From: Bradyrhizobium genomosp. I (2014) | Lineage (GTDB): Bacteria; Pseudomonadota; Alphaproteobacteria; Rhizobiales; Xanthobacteraceae | Direction: 5' to 3' | DNA: 47,777 bases | Assembly: GCF_000261685.1 (NCBI RefSeq) | Contig: NZ_AJQE01000060.1 | Location: 1 to 47,777, forward strand | In this document: positions 22,858-31,028 of the stretch, in pieces | Position numbering within the stretch: the first letter of the stretch is position 1 | Layout of the letters: the number at the start of each line of letters is the position of its first letter | Program-made: the position numbers and the translations under genes | The notes under the pieces: model-generated | Databases searched by the model: none | Seen by the model: the letters and a program-made list of their open reading frames with translations, nothing else | Told to the model about the DNA's origin: nothing

Positions 22858-24102
22858 TCAGGAAGAAATAGCGCTCGAGGCCGCGGGCAATTCAAGCGCC
22901 GAGCCGATCCCCTTGCGGTCATCCCAGGGATAGCTCGGCAGATCCAGCTTGTCGGCAATGTCCCGGCCGATGGCTAGTCTCGCGACGCCCGGCAACGCGA
23001 ACGCCCTCACGATCTGATTGCGAAACCACAATCCCCATGGCGTCCGCGGTGCAAAGGCCGCGGCGAAGCGCTCCGCTCCGCGCTGCTTGGCGCCGATATA
23101 GCTGCGGAGCCGCGTCTCATAGGCGCTGAACGCTTCCCGGTGGCGCCCCTCGGCGCGTGCGAGCTCGCCCGCAAGCACATAGGCAGAGATCATGGCCAGA
23201 GCCGAGCCCTGCCCGGCGAGCAGCGACACGCAGAAGGCCGCATCGCCGATCAGGGCAACGCGGCCGCGCGACCAATTGTCCATCCGGATCTGGCTGACGC
23301 GATCGAAATACAGCTCATCGGCACGATCGAGTTCGTTCCGGATGGCCGGCCACTCCCAATGCGCGCAACGGTAGACCTCGCACAGCTTCTTTTTCTGATC
23401 GGCAGTCGTGGCGGGCCATCGATCGGCGTGGTCGGCAAAGATGAAGACGAACAACGTTCGATCGTCATGCAGGGCAAAGCGCCCGATCATGCGCCCCGGC
23501 TGCCCGTACATGAGATACGTGTTCTCGTCGCGCGCATGGTAGCCGTGAGCTTCGAACGTGGCGACGGTGTAGCCGAGATGCCGTTCGAAAGCCCGTTGCG
23601 GCCCGAACGCAAGGCGCCGCACCGATGAATGCAACCCGTCGGCACCGATCACGAGATCGAAGCGGCGCTCACCCGCCTGTCGCAGCTGAACCCTGACCTC
23701 GTCGGCGCGTTCGTCGAGTGCAACGATCTCGTCATCGAAGACGGTCTCCGTGGAGTCGCCGATCGTCCCGTACAGCAGATGCGAGAGATCGCTTCGTGCC
23801 AGCGTGACGTAGCGTCCGCCCGTCAGTTCGTCGAACACGCGCGTGCCGAAACCGGCAATGCGCCGGCCGCAATCATCGACGATCCCCATCTGTTGCACAT
23901 GGTAGCCCGCACGATCGATCGCCGGCAGCAGCCCCATCCGTTCGGCGATGTCGTAACCCAGTCCCCAGAAATCGATGACATAGCCGCCGCGACGAAGCGC
24001 AGGCGCGCGCTCGACCAGCGTCGGCGCGTAGCCAGCCGCCTTCAGCCAATAGGCAATCGTCGGCCCTGCGATCCCCGCCCCGGAAACCAGCACTGTTCGC
24101 AT
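22858..24102 (-). CDS. FAD-dependent monooxygenase (PHBH/TetX-like aromatic hydroxylase fold)
   Basis: 414 residues from ATG 24102. The N-terminal FAD-binding motif is GAGIAG (8-13), followed by the ADP-binding acidic residue in LVERAP. The DG motif is VIGADGLHSSVRRL near 152-165, and the second FAD motif is GRVALIGDAAFCVSLLAGQGSALAM near 280-304. This order defines group-A flavoprotein monooxygenases, which hydroxylate aromatics or polyketide antibiotics with NAD(P)H and oxygen. The sequence is closest in feel to TetX/rifampicin-hydroxylase relatives, but the substrate is not determinable. It is alone on its strand, convergent with the membrane-anchored protein gene. Confidence 0.9.
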   Translation of the reverse strand: MRTVLVSGAGIAGPTIAYWLKAAGYAPTLVERAPALRRGGYVIDFWGLGYDIAERMGLLPAIDRAGYHVQQMGIVDDCGRRIAGFGTRVFDELTGGRYVTLARSDLSHLLYGTIGDSTETVFDDEIVALDERADEVRVQLRQAGERRFDLVIGADGLHSSVRRLAFGPQRAFERHLGYTVATFEAHGYHARDENTYLMYGQPGRMIGRFALHDDRTLFVFIFADHADRWPATTADQKKKLCEVYRCAHWEWPAIRNELDRADELYFDRVSQIRMDNWSRGRVALIGDAAFCVSLLAGQGSALAMISAYVLAGELARAEGRHREAFSAYETRLRSYIGAKQRGAERFAAAFAPRTPWGLWFRNQIVRAFALPGVARLAIGRDIADKLDLPSYPWDDRKGIGSALELPAASSAISS

Positions 24103-24196
24103 GGACGAAATATGGGAAGAGCGGCGGCCGATCGCACGGCCGCGTCAGACACCAAATGGTGAAGGCGGGAAGTTCCGCGGCACCCGTCGGGTCGCA

Positions 24197-24415
24197 TTAC
24201 TCCTGATCGACGAGATCGTCCTCGAGGATCGCCATCTGGAACTGGAACGAACGATCGTCGTCCTCGTCGTCGACGAAGAGCACGCCAATGAATTCCTCGC
24301 CGATATAGACTTCGGCGGAATCGTCCTTCTTCGGCCGCGGCACGACGCGGATCTTGGGATTGCCGAATACGCGCTTCAGATACGCGTCGAGCTTCCTGAC
24401 TTCCTTGACGTCCAC
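24197..24415 (-). CDS. DUF3126 family protein
   Basis: 72 residues from ATG 24415. The sequence matches DUF3126 along its whole length: LDAYLKRVFGNPKIRVVPRP, then AEVYIGEEFIGVLFVDDEDD, then the acidic SFQFQMAILEDDL. It is a small, acidic, cytoplasmic alpha/beta protein found almost only in alphaproteobacteria and of unknown function. In this window it follows cysE on the same strand but is separated from it by a hairpin terminator, so it probably has its own promoter. Confidence 0.9.
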   Translation of the reverse strand: MDVKEVRKLDAYLKRVFGNPKIRVVPRPKKDDSAEVYIGEEFIGVLFVDDEDDDRSFQFQMAILEDDLVDQE

Positions 24416-24506
24416 GGCAAGTCTCCAATCGAAATCTAACGTGGCGGGGTTTTAGGACGAGACGCAACGAACCGCCAGCATGAATTGCCAAAGAATTTGG
24501 GGACGA

Positions 24507-24529
24507 AAGGGCCGGACAATCCGGCCCTT
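24507..24529 (-). terminator. Terminator-like hairpin after cysE
   Basis: AAGGGCCGGA (24507-24516) pairs perfectly with TCCGGCCCTT (24520-24529) around a 3-base loop. In the minus direction it is followed by only a short TTT, so it is a weak-tailed terminator. It lies 20 bp after the cysE stop. Confidence 0.6.
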
Positions 24530-24549
24530 CGCGACGTCAAGGCCCGGTC

Positions 24550-25374
24550 TCAGAGTCCCATGGCGTTGATCATCTGATCCATGGTGCGCGACGGCTCGGC
24601 GCAGCCGGCCTCGCCGACGATCTTGGCGGGCACGCCTGCAACCGTGACATTGTGCGGCACGGGCTTGACCACCACCGAGCCGGCGGCGATGCGGGCGCAA
24701 TGGCCGATCTCGATGTTGCCGAGGATCTTTGCGCCGGCGCCGATCAGCACGCCATGGCGGATCTTCGGATGACGATCCTCGTTCTCCTTGCCGGTGCCGC
24801 CGAGCGTGACGCCGTGCAGGATCGAGACGTCGTCCTCGATCACCGCCGTTTCACCGCAGACGAAACCGGTGGCGTGGTCGAGGAAGATGCCGCGGCCGAT
24901 GCGAGCGGCGGGATTGATGTCGGTCTGGAACACCGCGGAGGCGCGGCTCTGGAGATAATACGCAAAATCCTTGCGGCCCTTCAGATAGAGCCAATGCGCC
25001 AGGCGATGGGTCTGGATGGCGTGAAAGCCCTTGAAGTAGAGCAAGGGATCGATGAAGCGCGAGGTCGCGGGATCGCGGTCGTAGACGGCAACGAGATCGG
25101 CGCGGAAGGCGTTGCCGAGATCGGGATCGTCGCGCAGCGCCTCGTCATAGGTCTGGCGCACGAGGTCGCCCGACATCGAGGAGTGATCGAGCCGATCGGC
25201 GACGCGGTGGACCACCGAATCTTCCAGGCGGCTGTGGTGCAGCACGGTCGAATAGATGAAGGTCGCAAGCTCGGGCTCGCGATGGACGATGTCCTCCGCT
25301 TCGCCCCGGATCCGGTCCCAGATCGGATCGAGCGATGCGAGCTTTCCTCCCGGATTGACCTGATGCACTGCCAT
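24550..25374 (-). CDS. cysE: Serine O-acetyltransferase
   Basis: 274 residues from ATG 25374, with GAGAGAGC upstream. It acetylates L-serine with acetyl-CoA, the first step of cysteine synthesis. The N-terminal helical region (about 10-140, WDRIRGEAEDIVHREPELA ... DPATSRFIDPLLYFKGFHAIQTHRLAHWL) and the C-terminal left-handed beta-helix (INPAARIGRGIFLDHATGFVCGET, DDVSILHGVTLGGTGK, GVLIGAGAKILGNIEIG) are both complete. The DHATG and HGVTLGG histidines are the active-site ones known from the family. Length is normal. Cytoplasmic; classically feedback-inhibited by cysteine through the C-terminus. Confidence 0.95.
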   Translation of the reverse strand: MAVHQVNPGGKLASLDPIWDRIRGEAEDIVHREPELATFIYSTVLHHSRLEDSVVHRVADRLDHSSMSGDLVRQTYDEALRDDPDLGNAFRADLVAVYDRDPATSRFIDPLLYFKGFHAIQTHRLAHWLYLKGRKDFAYYLQSRASAVFQTDINPAARIGRGIFLDHATGFVCGETAVIEDDVSILHGVTLGGTGKENEDRHPKIRHGVLIGAGAKILGNIEIGHCARIAAGSVVVKPVPHNVTVAGVPAKIVGEAGCAEPSRTMDQMINAMGL

Positions 25375-25652
25375 GCGATTTGCTCTCTCGAATTGGCTTT
25401 GTTTTCCCCGCTGTATAGCACAGTCTAGGCGATAAAGTCCTGACGGGCTTGCCTGAGAGTGAACAGCATTTTGCCCCGCGGAGCACGCCAAGACTTTGAA
25501 ACACAACGGTTTCTTCTGACGCCCCCAAGCGGCAAGTCGGTTCAAGGTGGTCAGAGTTTTGCCAAATTCAAGCGGGTCGGCATCAAACTATTGGTGAATT
25601 CTCTCCGAGCGGCTATTGCAGGCATGGTCCGAACGAGGGGCGCGGAGCCGAT

Positions 25653-27011
25653 TTGAGCATCACCACCGACCAATTGCGCGCGCGCGCCGCTGATACGTTT
25701 TGGCTGCGGCTCACCGCGGCGGCGCTGCCCCTGCTGATGATCGCGCCGGCGTTCTGGAACGGCTATCCGCTGCTGCAATGGGATACCGGCGGCTATCTGG
25801 CGCGCTGGTACGAGGGCTATCTCGTCCCCAGCCGCTCCACGGTGTTCGGCCTCTATCTGCACTATGGCGAGAGTTTTGGGTTCTGGACCAACCTCGCCGT
25901 CCAGTCGCTGGCGACGCTGTGGCTGCTGCAGCTCACCCTTCGTATCCTCGGATTGATGCAGACCTTCCGCTTCGTCGCGATCAGCCTCTGCCTGATCCTG
26001 TCGACCGCGCTGCCCTGGCTTGCAAGCATGCTGCTGACCGACATCTTTGCAGGCCTCTCGGTGCTGTCGCTGTTCCTCATGGTCGTCGGCGCAAACCGCA
26101 TCTCGGCGCTCGAGAAGATATTGCTGTTCGCCTTCACCGCCTTTGCCGCCGCAACCCACAGCGCCACGCTCGGCGTGCTGTTCGGTCTTTGCGCCGCGGG
26201 CTGGATGGTACGTCCGTTTCTCGGCGCGCGCCTTCCGCTGGCCGGCTTGACCCAGGCGAGCCTCACCATCGTCGCGGGCGGCCTGATGCTGGTCTCGGCA
26301 AACTACGCGCTGTCCGGCAAGCTGGCCTGGACGCCCGGCGGCTATGGCGTCGCTTTCGGCCGCATGATGCAGGACGGCATCGTCGCTCGCTATCTCAACG
26401 ACCGTTGTCCGCGCGAACGTTACAAGCTCTGCCCCTATCGCAACGAGCTGCCGGCAACCGCCGACGAGTTCCTGTGGGGCAAGAGCATGTTCAACACGCT
26501 CGGCCGCTTCGATGGGCTGAACCAGGAGATGGGCTACATCGTCGTGCATTCGCTTGCGGACTATCCGGCCTGGCAGGCCGGCGCGGCATTGCGCGCGATG
26601 GGACAGCAATTGCTGCATGTGGCGACCGGCGAAGGCACCACGGTCTGGATTCCGCATACCTACGGCATCATCGAGCGTTACATCCCCTCGCAGGTCGCGC
26701 CGATGCGCGCGGCGCGCCAGCAGCACTGGGAGCTCGGCTTCGACGCCATCAACCGGCTGCACGTTCCCGTCGCCCTGATCTCGATGCTGGGGCTGGTCGG
26801 CCTGCTCGCGCGGGCGCTGGCAACCCGCCGGCTGGACGACCTGACGCTGTTGGCGGCGACGGTGACGCTGGCGCTGCTCGGCAACGCCTTCATCTGCGGC
26901 GTGATCTCCGGCCCGCACGACCGCTACGGCGCGCGGATGGTGTGGGTGGCGACTTTCGTGGTGCTGGTGGCGCTGTCACGCCGGTTTGGGGATAACGTCA
27001 AGGCGCAGTGA
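25653..27011 (+). CDS. Polytopic membrane protein, possibly GT-C-glycosyltransferase-like
   Basis: 452 residues from TTG 25653, with GGAG eight bases upstream; the next in-frame ATG (25737) would cut into the first helix. About ten hydrophobic helices are visible, beginning LRLTAAALPLLMIAPAFW. The first periplasmic loop reads WDTGGYLARWYEG, which recalls the acidic first loop of GT-C enzymes such as ArnT, and a large loop near 245-340 contains CPRERYKLCPYR. The canonical D-D/D-E pair is not clear, so the assignment is tentative. It is divergent from cysE across 278 bp. Confidence 0.72.
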   Translation: MSITTDQLRARAADTFWLRLTAAALPLLMIAPAFWNGYPLLQWDTGGYLARWYEGYLVPSRSTVFGLYLHYGESFGFWTNLAVQSLATLWLLQLTLRILGLMQTFRFVAISLCLILSTALPWLASMLLTDIFAGLSVLSLFLMVVGANRISALEKILLFAFTAFAAATHSATLGVLFGLCAAGWMVRPFLGARLPLAGLTQASLTIVAGGLMLVSANYALSGKLAWTPGGYGVAFGRMMQDGIVARYLNDRCPRERYKLCPYRNELPATADEFLWGKSMFNTLGRFDGLNQEMGYIVVHSLADYPAWQAGAALRAMGQQLLHVATGEGTTVWIPHTYGIIERYIPSQVAPMRAARQQHWELGFDAINRLHVPVALISMLGLVGLLARALATRRLDDLTLLAATVTLALLGNAFICGVISGPHDRYGARMVWVATFVVLVALSRRFGDNVKAQ

Positions 27012-27138
27012 GAGGAAATGAAGCTTCGTCGCGGTGCTTGTTGAAACATCTGCGCGCCGGCGCGTTCTCAGCCCGCATTCCCGCGATCGCGAAGGTCGTA
27101 ACAATGAAGCCGACCGCGTAGCACTTGAGCCACTTCAC
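26998..27138 (-). CDS. Possible 46-residue exported/membrane mini-protein
   Basis: It begins at GTG 27138, with a very good ribosome site GGAGG eight bases upstream. It encodes a basic N-terminus and a hydrophobic stretch (KCYAVGFIVTTFAIAGM) followed by AENAPARR, a signal-peptide-like arrangement. It ends overlapping the 3' end of the polytopic membrane protein by 14 bp. There is no family. Support is only the ribosome site and composition. Confidence 0.3.
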   Translation of the reverse strand: MKWLKCYAVGFIVTTFAIAGMRAENAPARRCFNKHRDEASFPLTAP

Positions 27139-27327
27139 TTCGAATACCTCCAAGTTGTGGTCGTTAGTGGCGGCTCCCTCTGGTTTGGTTCGATGGCATG
27201 GCGCTCTGGTGAGGCTGAGGCAGCAGGTAACTTCCCGCCAGCGAACCTTAGCCGAAACACCCTGAATCTGGCGTGATGTCGGCTGACACCGGGAGAACGG
27301 CCGCGGGGCCGCACTCAGTTCGACCGC

Positions 27328-27399
27328 CGCTTGTGGCCCAAAGCTGGCCTTGGCGCGCGGCCCGCCCGTCGTCAGCTTTTGGACCCGGAGCGGACATAA
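27328..27399. repeat. Two degenerate copies of a short dispersed repeat (CTTKTGGMCC..AGC.GRCMT)
   Basis: The copies are CTTGTGGCCCAAAGCTGGCC (about 27330-27349) and CTTTTGGACCCGGAGCGGAC (about 27376-27395). A third related copy is at 28264-28287. Short units of this form are common in intergenic DNA of Bradyrhizobium and relatives. In the 415 bp from 27012 to 27426 I see only these and the possible mini-gene. Confidence 0.5.
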
Positions 27400-27426
27400 C
27401 TGAGCCAACTCCGGCCGCCAAGAACC

Positions 27427-28125
27427 TCATTCGTCTCTTCGGTAAAAATCGCGTGCGGTCAGCTCGTTGGCGAGCGTGTTTCGAGAGTGGTATTGATCTC
27501 CGTCTAGATGAGTCTTCATGGCCTTAAGCCACGGCAGCTTTGCTTGAATGCCCGCTGTCAACGGGTCTTGAGTAACCTCAATGGCAACGTCGCGGAGTGA
27601 AACTCCAGAGCCGAATGTTGCTGCTAGATTTCTGGGATCAATCTGTTCAACCGACTTCGGATCATCAAGATCACGAAATCTGACCAACATCGGAATTTCG
27701 TTGACCTTCAACACCCGGTGCGGGTGCTGCTCTCTCAATAGCCGAACTTGCGGAAGGGGATCGGTCTCGCTCTTGATCAAGTCGGCAAAGGCATGAAACA
27801 GCATCCATGCAGGACCACCTAAATCTCCATATCCAGCTTTCGGCCCATGCAGGAGCGCGAAAAGCGTACCGTGAAGGCCGAGATCGACCACAACAGCTTC
27901 GCCGCTGACCTCATTGCCGAAGCCCCCCATGGAGCCGAAGAGGCCCCTCGTGTCGGACTGCCTGACTTGAATGACGCCAGAACCGCTGACGAGCTTGCCA
28001 TCAACTTCTACGTTGATTGTTAAGCGGTATCTGATGGTCTCGCTCAGGCTACCACAGCCAGTTAGTGCGCTCACAAAAACGCAGAGCGCAGCTAGCCGTT
28101 TCGCAAGCATTAGCGCCATCGCCAT
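27427..28125 (-). CDS. Putative lipoprotein, low-GC, likely acquired
   Basis: 232 residues from ATG 28125 (ATG 28119 and 28110 are alternatives). The N-terminus is a lipoprotein signal: LAKRLAALCVFVSALTGC with the acylated Cys at 24. The mature part starts with beta strands (YRLTINVEVDGKLVSGSGVIQV), then a Gly-rich GLFGSMGGFGNEVSGEAVVVDLG, and ends LPWLKAMKTHLDGDQYHSRNTLANEL. I do not recognise a domain. Sample lines in this gene are about 45-48% GC against about 70% next door, and related short repeats sit on both sides, so horizontal acquisition is likely. Confidence 0.7.
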   Translation of the reverse strand: MAMALMLAKRLAALCVFVSALTGCGSLSETIRYRLTINVEVDGKLVSGSGVIQVRQSDTRGLFGSMGGFGNEVSGEAVVVDLGLHGTLFALLHGPKAGYGDLGGPAWMLFHAFADLIKSETDPLPQVRLLREQHPHRVLKVNEIPMLVRFRDLDDPKSVEQIDPRNLAATFGSGVSLRDVAIEVTQDPLTAGIQAKLPWLKAMKTHLDGDQYHSRNTLANELTARDFYRRDE

Positions 28126-28263
28126 ACCAATACCACGCCGCAAATCTGGTTGAGCTTGCTGGCACTCCAACAAGCTTTGGTTGTGCATGGCAACAGACTA
28201 AAGTTCAGTAAATGTTGGTCCCGACCGCCCGTAAAGGCGCAAAGAGGGCAGAGTTTCACTTCC

Positions 28264-28287
28264 TCTTGTGGCCCCCTTAGCCGACCT
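28264..28287. repeat. Third degenerate copy of the short dispersed repeat
   Basis: CTTGTGGCCCCCTTAGCCGA and following bases align with the two copies at 27328-27399. It lies on the other side of the low-GC lipoprotein gene, in a 260-bp gap that otherwise shows nothing recognisable. Confidence 0.45.
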
Positions 28288-28448
28288 ACCTTCCCGCTTC
28301 GCGATGACGTCTCGCCATCGGCCGCAGCGGACTCCCAGTCTCTGCGCATGAAGGAGTGAACGGTTGCCCCGAAGAGAGTGGCCGGCCCCCGTGTGATCGG
28401 GCATTTCAGGATCATTGGGCCACGACCGTGCCCCGGACAACACTGTCC

Positions 28449-29207
28449 TCAGCCGCGGCGTGAGAGGAAACCCAGCACGCCGGTCTTGTAGACCTTGTCG
28501 CCGACCGCACGCATGTGGTCGCGGTTGGGAATATCGAGCACTTCCGAGCCGGGGATGATCGCGCCGAGCGCGCTGGCAGAGCCTGCGACATCGTCGGTCG
28601 AGCCGACCGCGATCAGCACCGGCACGTCGATGCGCGCAGCTTCGTCGCGGGTCATGAGGTCGCGCGTGCCGCGGAGGCACGCGGCGAGCGCGCGGCGGTC
28701 GGAGCGGGTCTGATCGGCAAACGCGCGAAAGGTGCGGCCGACGGGATCGGTGACGTCCTCGAGTGCCGGCGCTTCCAGCGCTTTCGCCACGTTCTCGCCG
28801 GGCCCTGTGCCCTCGATCAGGCCACCGATGCCGATGCCGCCGAGGATCGCCGAGCGCAGGCGTTGCGGCTCGTTGAGGGACAGCCACGCCGTCATCCGTC
28901 CACCCATGGAATAACCCATGATGTCGGCCTGCGGGATGGCGAGATGATCCATCAGCGCAAGCACGTCGCCGGCCATGGTCGGGATCGAGTACTGTTCGGG
29001 CTCGTAGAGCTTTTCGCTTTCGCCGTGGCCGCGATTGTCGAGCGCGATCACGCGGCGGCCGTTCTTGCGCAGCTCCGAAACCCAGGTCGGATAGACCCAG
29101 TTCACGTTCTTGCTGGAGGCAAAGCCGTGCACCAGGATGATCGGATCGCCCTCGCCTTCGTCGAGATAGGCAATTTCAACGGCGCCGTTGTGAAAGCTCG
29201 GCATCAT
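28449..29207 (-). CDS. Alpha/beta hydrolase
   Basis: 252 residues from ATG 29207 (ATG 29204 follows directly). The oxyanion loop is ILVHGFASSKN (24-34). The nucleophile elbow G-x-S-x-G is GYSMGG with Ser100. The acid is probably the Asp in VGSTDDVAG, and the catalytic His is in NRDHMRAV near the C-terminus. The triad order and length are normal for esterase/lactonase-type enzymes. No signal peptide is seen, so it is cytoplasmic. The substrate is unknown. The gene has no close partner on its strand. Confidence 0.9.
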   Translation of the reverse strand: MMPSFHNGAVEIAYLDEGEGDPIILVHGFASSKNVNWVYPTWVSELRKNGRRVIALDNRGHGESEKLYEPEQYSIPTMAGDVLALMDHLAIPQADIMGYSMGGRMTAWLSLNEPQRLRSAILGGIGIGGLIEGTGPGENVAKALEAPALEDVTDPVGRTFRAFADQTRSDRRALAACLRGTRDLMTRDEAARIDVPVLIAVGSTDDVAGSASALGAIIPGSEVLDIPNRDHMRAVGDKVYKTGVLGFLSRRG

Positions 29208-29244
29208 CAGTTCCAGAGGTCTTGAGGGGGATGGGTGGATCTTA

Positions 29245-29293
29245 GAGCATGATCCGGAAAACTGTGCAGCGGTTTTCCGGCAACATCATGCTC
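29245..29293. repeat. Rhizobial-type intergenic palindrome (nested hairpin)
   Basis: The outer arms GAGCATGAT (29245-29253) and ATCATGCTC (29285-29293) and inner arms CCGGAAAAC (29254-29262) and GTTTTCCGG (29272-29280) are each perfect. Elements of this GCATGATCCGGAAAA type are dispersed widely in Bradyrhizobium, Rhodopseudomonas and related genomes. It may also act as a transcription stop for the minus-strand gene that ends... at 29321 nearby. Confidence 0.8.
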
Positions 29294-29320
29294 AAACAAT
29301 AGCCTGAAGCGCGTCGCACT

Positions 29321-30457
29321 TCAGGCCGTGGTGCCCGCGCTGGCCAGAGCGGCCTCGGCTGCCATCTGCGCGCGGCGGAGCCGCCGCGCCCGCCTGCGAT
29401 CGCACCAGGCCTGGGTCAGGCGCTCTGTCGTCGCCTTGATGGAGGACAGAAGGCCGAACAGCGTCAGCGCCGCACTGAGCAGCCAGAGCGCCAGATCGAA
29501 CGCGCCGCCGATGAGCAGCAGCGCGCCCCGGCCCAGGAGCTTCATGATCGCGCGCGTCTTGCCGCCCTGCGCTTCCGCAAGCCGCGCCGCGCGCGCCACA
29601 TCCTTGGGACCCTCGGCGATGCGCAAGGTCTCCATCGCCCCGCGCGTGCCGGTCCTTTCGGCGACGCGCGTGACGTCCTTGCCGAGCCGGACCAGCGCAC
29701 CGGCCTTCTCGGCCCGGAACGCGGCCTTGATCGCGCTCACGGTCTGGCCCGGCCGCAGCACCGAGCCTGATACCACCGCGTTCCGGAGCATCGGCGTGTC
29801 GACGACCTCGCGCGCCGAGCGGCCGGCCCATGCGGCAAGCCCCTCGCCGAGCCGCCCGACTTTCCGCGCATCCTTCACCAGCGTCAGTCCGGCGCGCACC
29901 GGCGCCGCACCGCCGACGGACACGTAGGTTGCCGCCGTCACCGCAAGTCCCGCGGCCGCAAGCCCGAGCACGAGGCGGTCGGTGTCCTCGCCCATGGCGA
30001 GATGCTTGCCCTCGCGCACCACGTCCCTGATGTCGCCGAACACGAAGAGATCACCGGCCACCGTTCCCGACAGGCTCGCGACATCGTCCGCGTTGCCGGT
30101 GACGAGACCGGTGGCGAACCGTTTCGCGAAATGCGAGGTGGAATTCTCCACCTTGACGGCGTCACTGACACGGCTCAGCAGGTCGTCGGGAAGCGCGATG
30201 TTGCGGTCACGCGCCAGCGCAACGAAACTATCGGCGAGATCGGCATCATCAGCAGCGAGCGCGGCCTCGATATTGTCCTGAACCACGCGGTCGTTCTGCC
30301 GCAGCAGTGCATCGAGCTTCAGCTCGGAGAGCGCAGCCGGGTCGTCCTGGGCAACGAGGATCCCGCCGGCCTCACGGGCATGCGGCGCGACCTGCGCGAG
30401 CATGAAGCTGCACGCCGCGATACCGGTCAACGCTGTGCTGATTCGCAGCCACTTCAT
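29321..30457 (-). CDS. Conserved-looking membrane protein of unknown function
   Basis: 378 residues from ATG 30457; a longer in-frame opening has no ribosome site. The N-terminus (WLRISTALTGIAACSFMLAQV) is a signal anchor. Then comes a helical, acidic region of short repeats (LRQNDRVVQDNIEAALAADDADLADSFVALARDRNIALP), a hydrophobic segment near 150-172 (LVLGLAAAGLAVTAATYVSVGG), an Ala/Arg-rich middle and a long hydrophobic pair near 320-350 (LLLIGGAFDLALWLLSAALTLFGLL), ending in an Arg-rich tail. I recognise no domain. It is followed by the 29245-29293 palindrome. Confidence 0.65.
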   Translation of the reverse strand: MKWLRISTALTGIAACSFMLAQVAPHAREAGGILVAQDDPAALSELKLDALLRQNDRVVQDNIEAALAADDADLADSFVALARDRNIALPDDLLSRVSDAVKVENSTSHFAKRFATGLVTGNADDVASLSGTVAGDLFVFGDIRDVVREGKHLAMGEDTDRLVLGLAAAGLAVTAATYVSVGGAAPVRAGLTLVKDARKVGRLGEGLAAWAGRSAREVVDTPMLRNAVVSGSVLRPGQTVSAIKAAFRAEKAGALVRLGKDVTRVAERTGTRGAMETLRIAEGPKDVARAARLAEAQGGKTRAIMKLLGRGALLLIGGAFDLALWLLSAALTLFGLLSSIKATTERLTQAWCDRRRARRLRRAQMAAEAALASAGTTA

Positions 30458-30763
30458 GCGGAAAGCCTGGATGTCCCTCGGATCACTTGCGCCTGACGAT
30501 GCGTCTTTCGTCGCAAGTTGCACTCGCCCAGAGATAGCTTGCCAAAATTGCGACACAACGTCCCCGACGAAAGAAGGGCTTCTCTCAGGCCTCAAGATTG
30601 TGTCGAATTTGCATGAGCAAATGAGCATGGGGCAATTGCGAACCTTTCGGTTCCGCTGGACTAGCAATCATCTGTACCCGCAAGTATGGTCCGCGGCGCC
30701 TCAAAGATGCCGCGTCAGTTTTTGATTGTGTCTGCCGCCATTGCCACTCCAGGATGAGTTACG
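30458..30763. other. 306-bp divergent intergenic region
   Basis: It separates the divergent membrane protein gene (start 30457, minus) and the zinc-finger gene (start 30764, plus), so it should carry both promoters. A small GC hairpin (GCGGC ... GCCGC, about 30691-30714) is the only structure noticed; it has no T run. I see no gene or named motif. Confidence 0.45.
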
Positions 30764-31009
30764 ATGTCCGACCATGTCGTCCCGCACTTCCATAACGATG
30801 CCGGTGTCCCCGTCATCGAGATCGGCTCGCAAGAGTTCATGTGCGTGGGCGCCAACCCTCCGTTCGACCATCCGCACGTCTTCCTCGACCTCGGCAACGA
30901 CAACGAGATCATCTGCCCCTATTGTTCGACGCTGTACCGCTTCGCGGCCGACCTGAAGGCGGGCGAAGCCCGCCCGCCGGAATGCGTCCTGAAGGACAAG
31001 GTAGCCTGA
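30764..31009 (+). CDS. zf-CHCC zinc-finger protein (NDUFS6/complex I 13-kDa-type fold)
   Basis: 81 residues from ATG 30764. The CHCC zinc site is visible: Cys27 (FMCVGA), a His in DHPHVF (36/38), and C51-x2-C54 (ICPYCSTLYRF). This is the domain shared with mitochondrial complex I subunit NDUFS6. In alphaproteobacteria the stand-alone protein is conserved and may belong to respiratory complex I or act as a small metal-binding protein. It precedes the FAD monooxygenase by 19 bp on the same strand, so the two are likely co-transcribed. Confidence 0.88.
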   Translation: MSDHVVPHFHNDAGVPVIEIGSQEFMCVGANPPFDHPHVFLDLGNDNEIICPYCSTLYRFAADLKAGEARPPECVLKDKVA

Positions 31010-31028
31010 CCGCTTCCATCGGTCAGGG

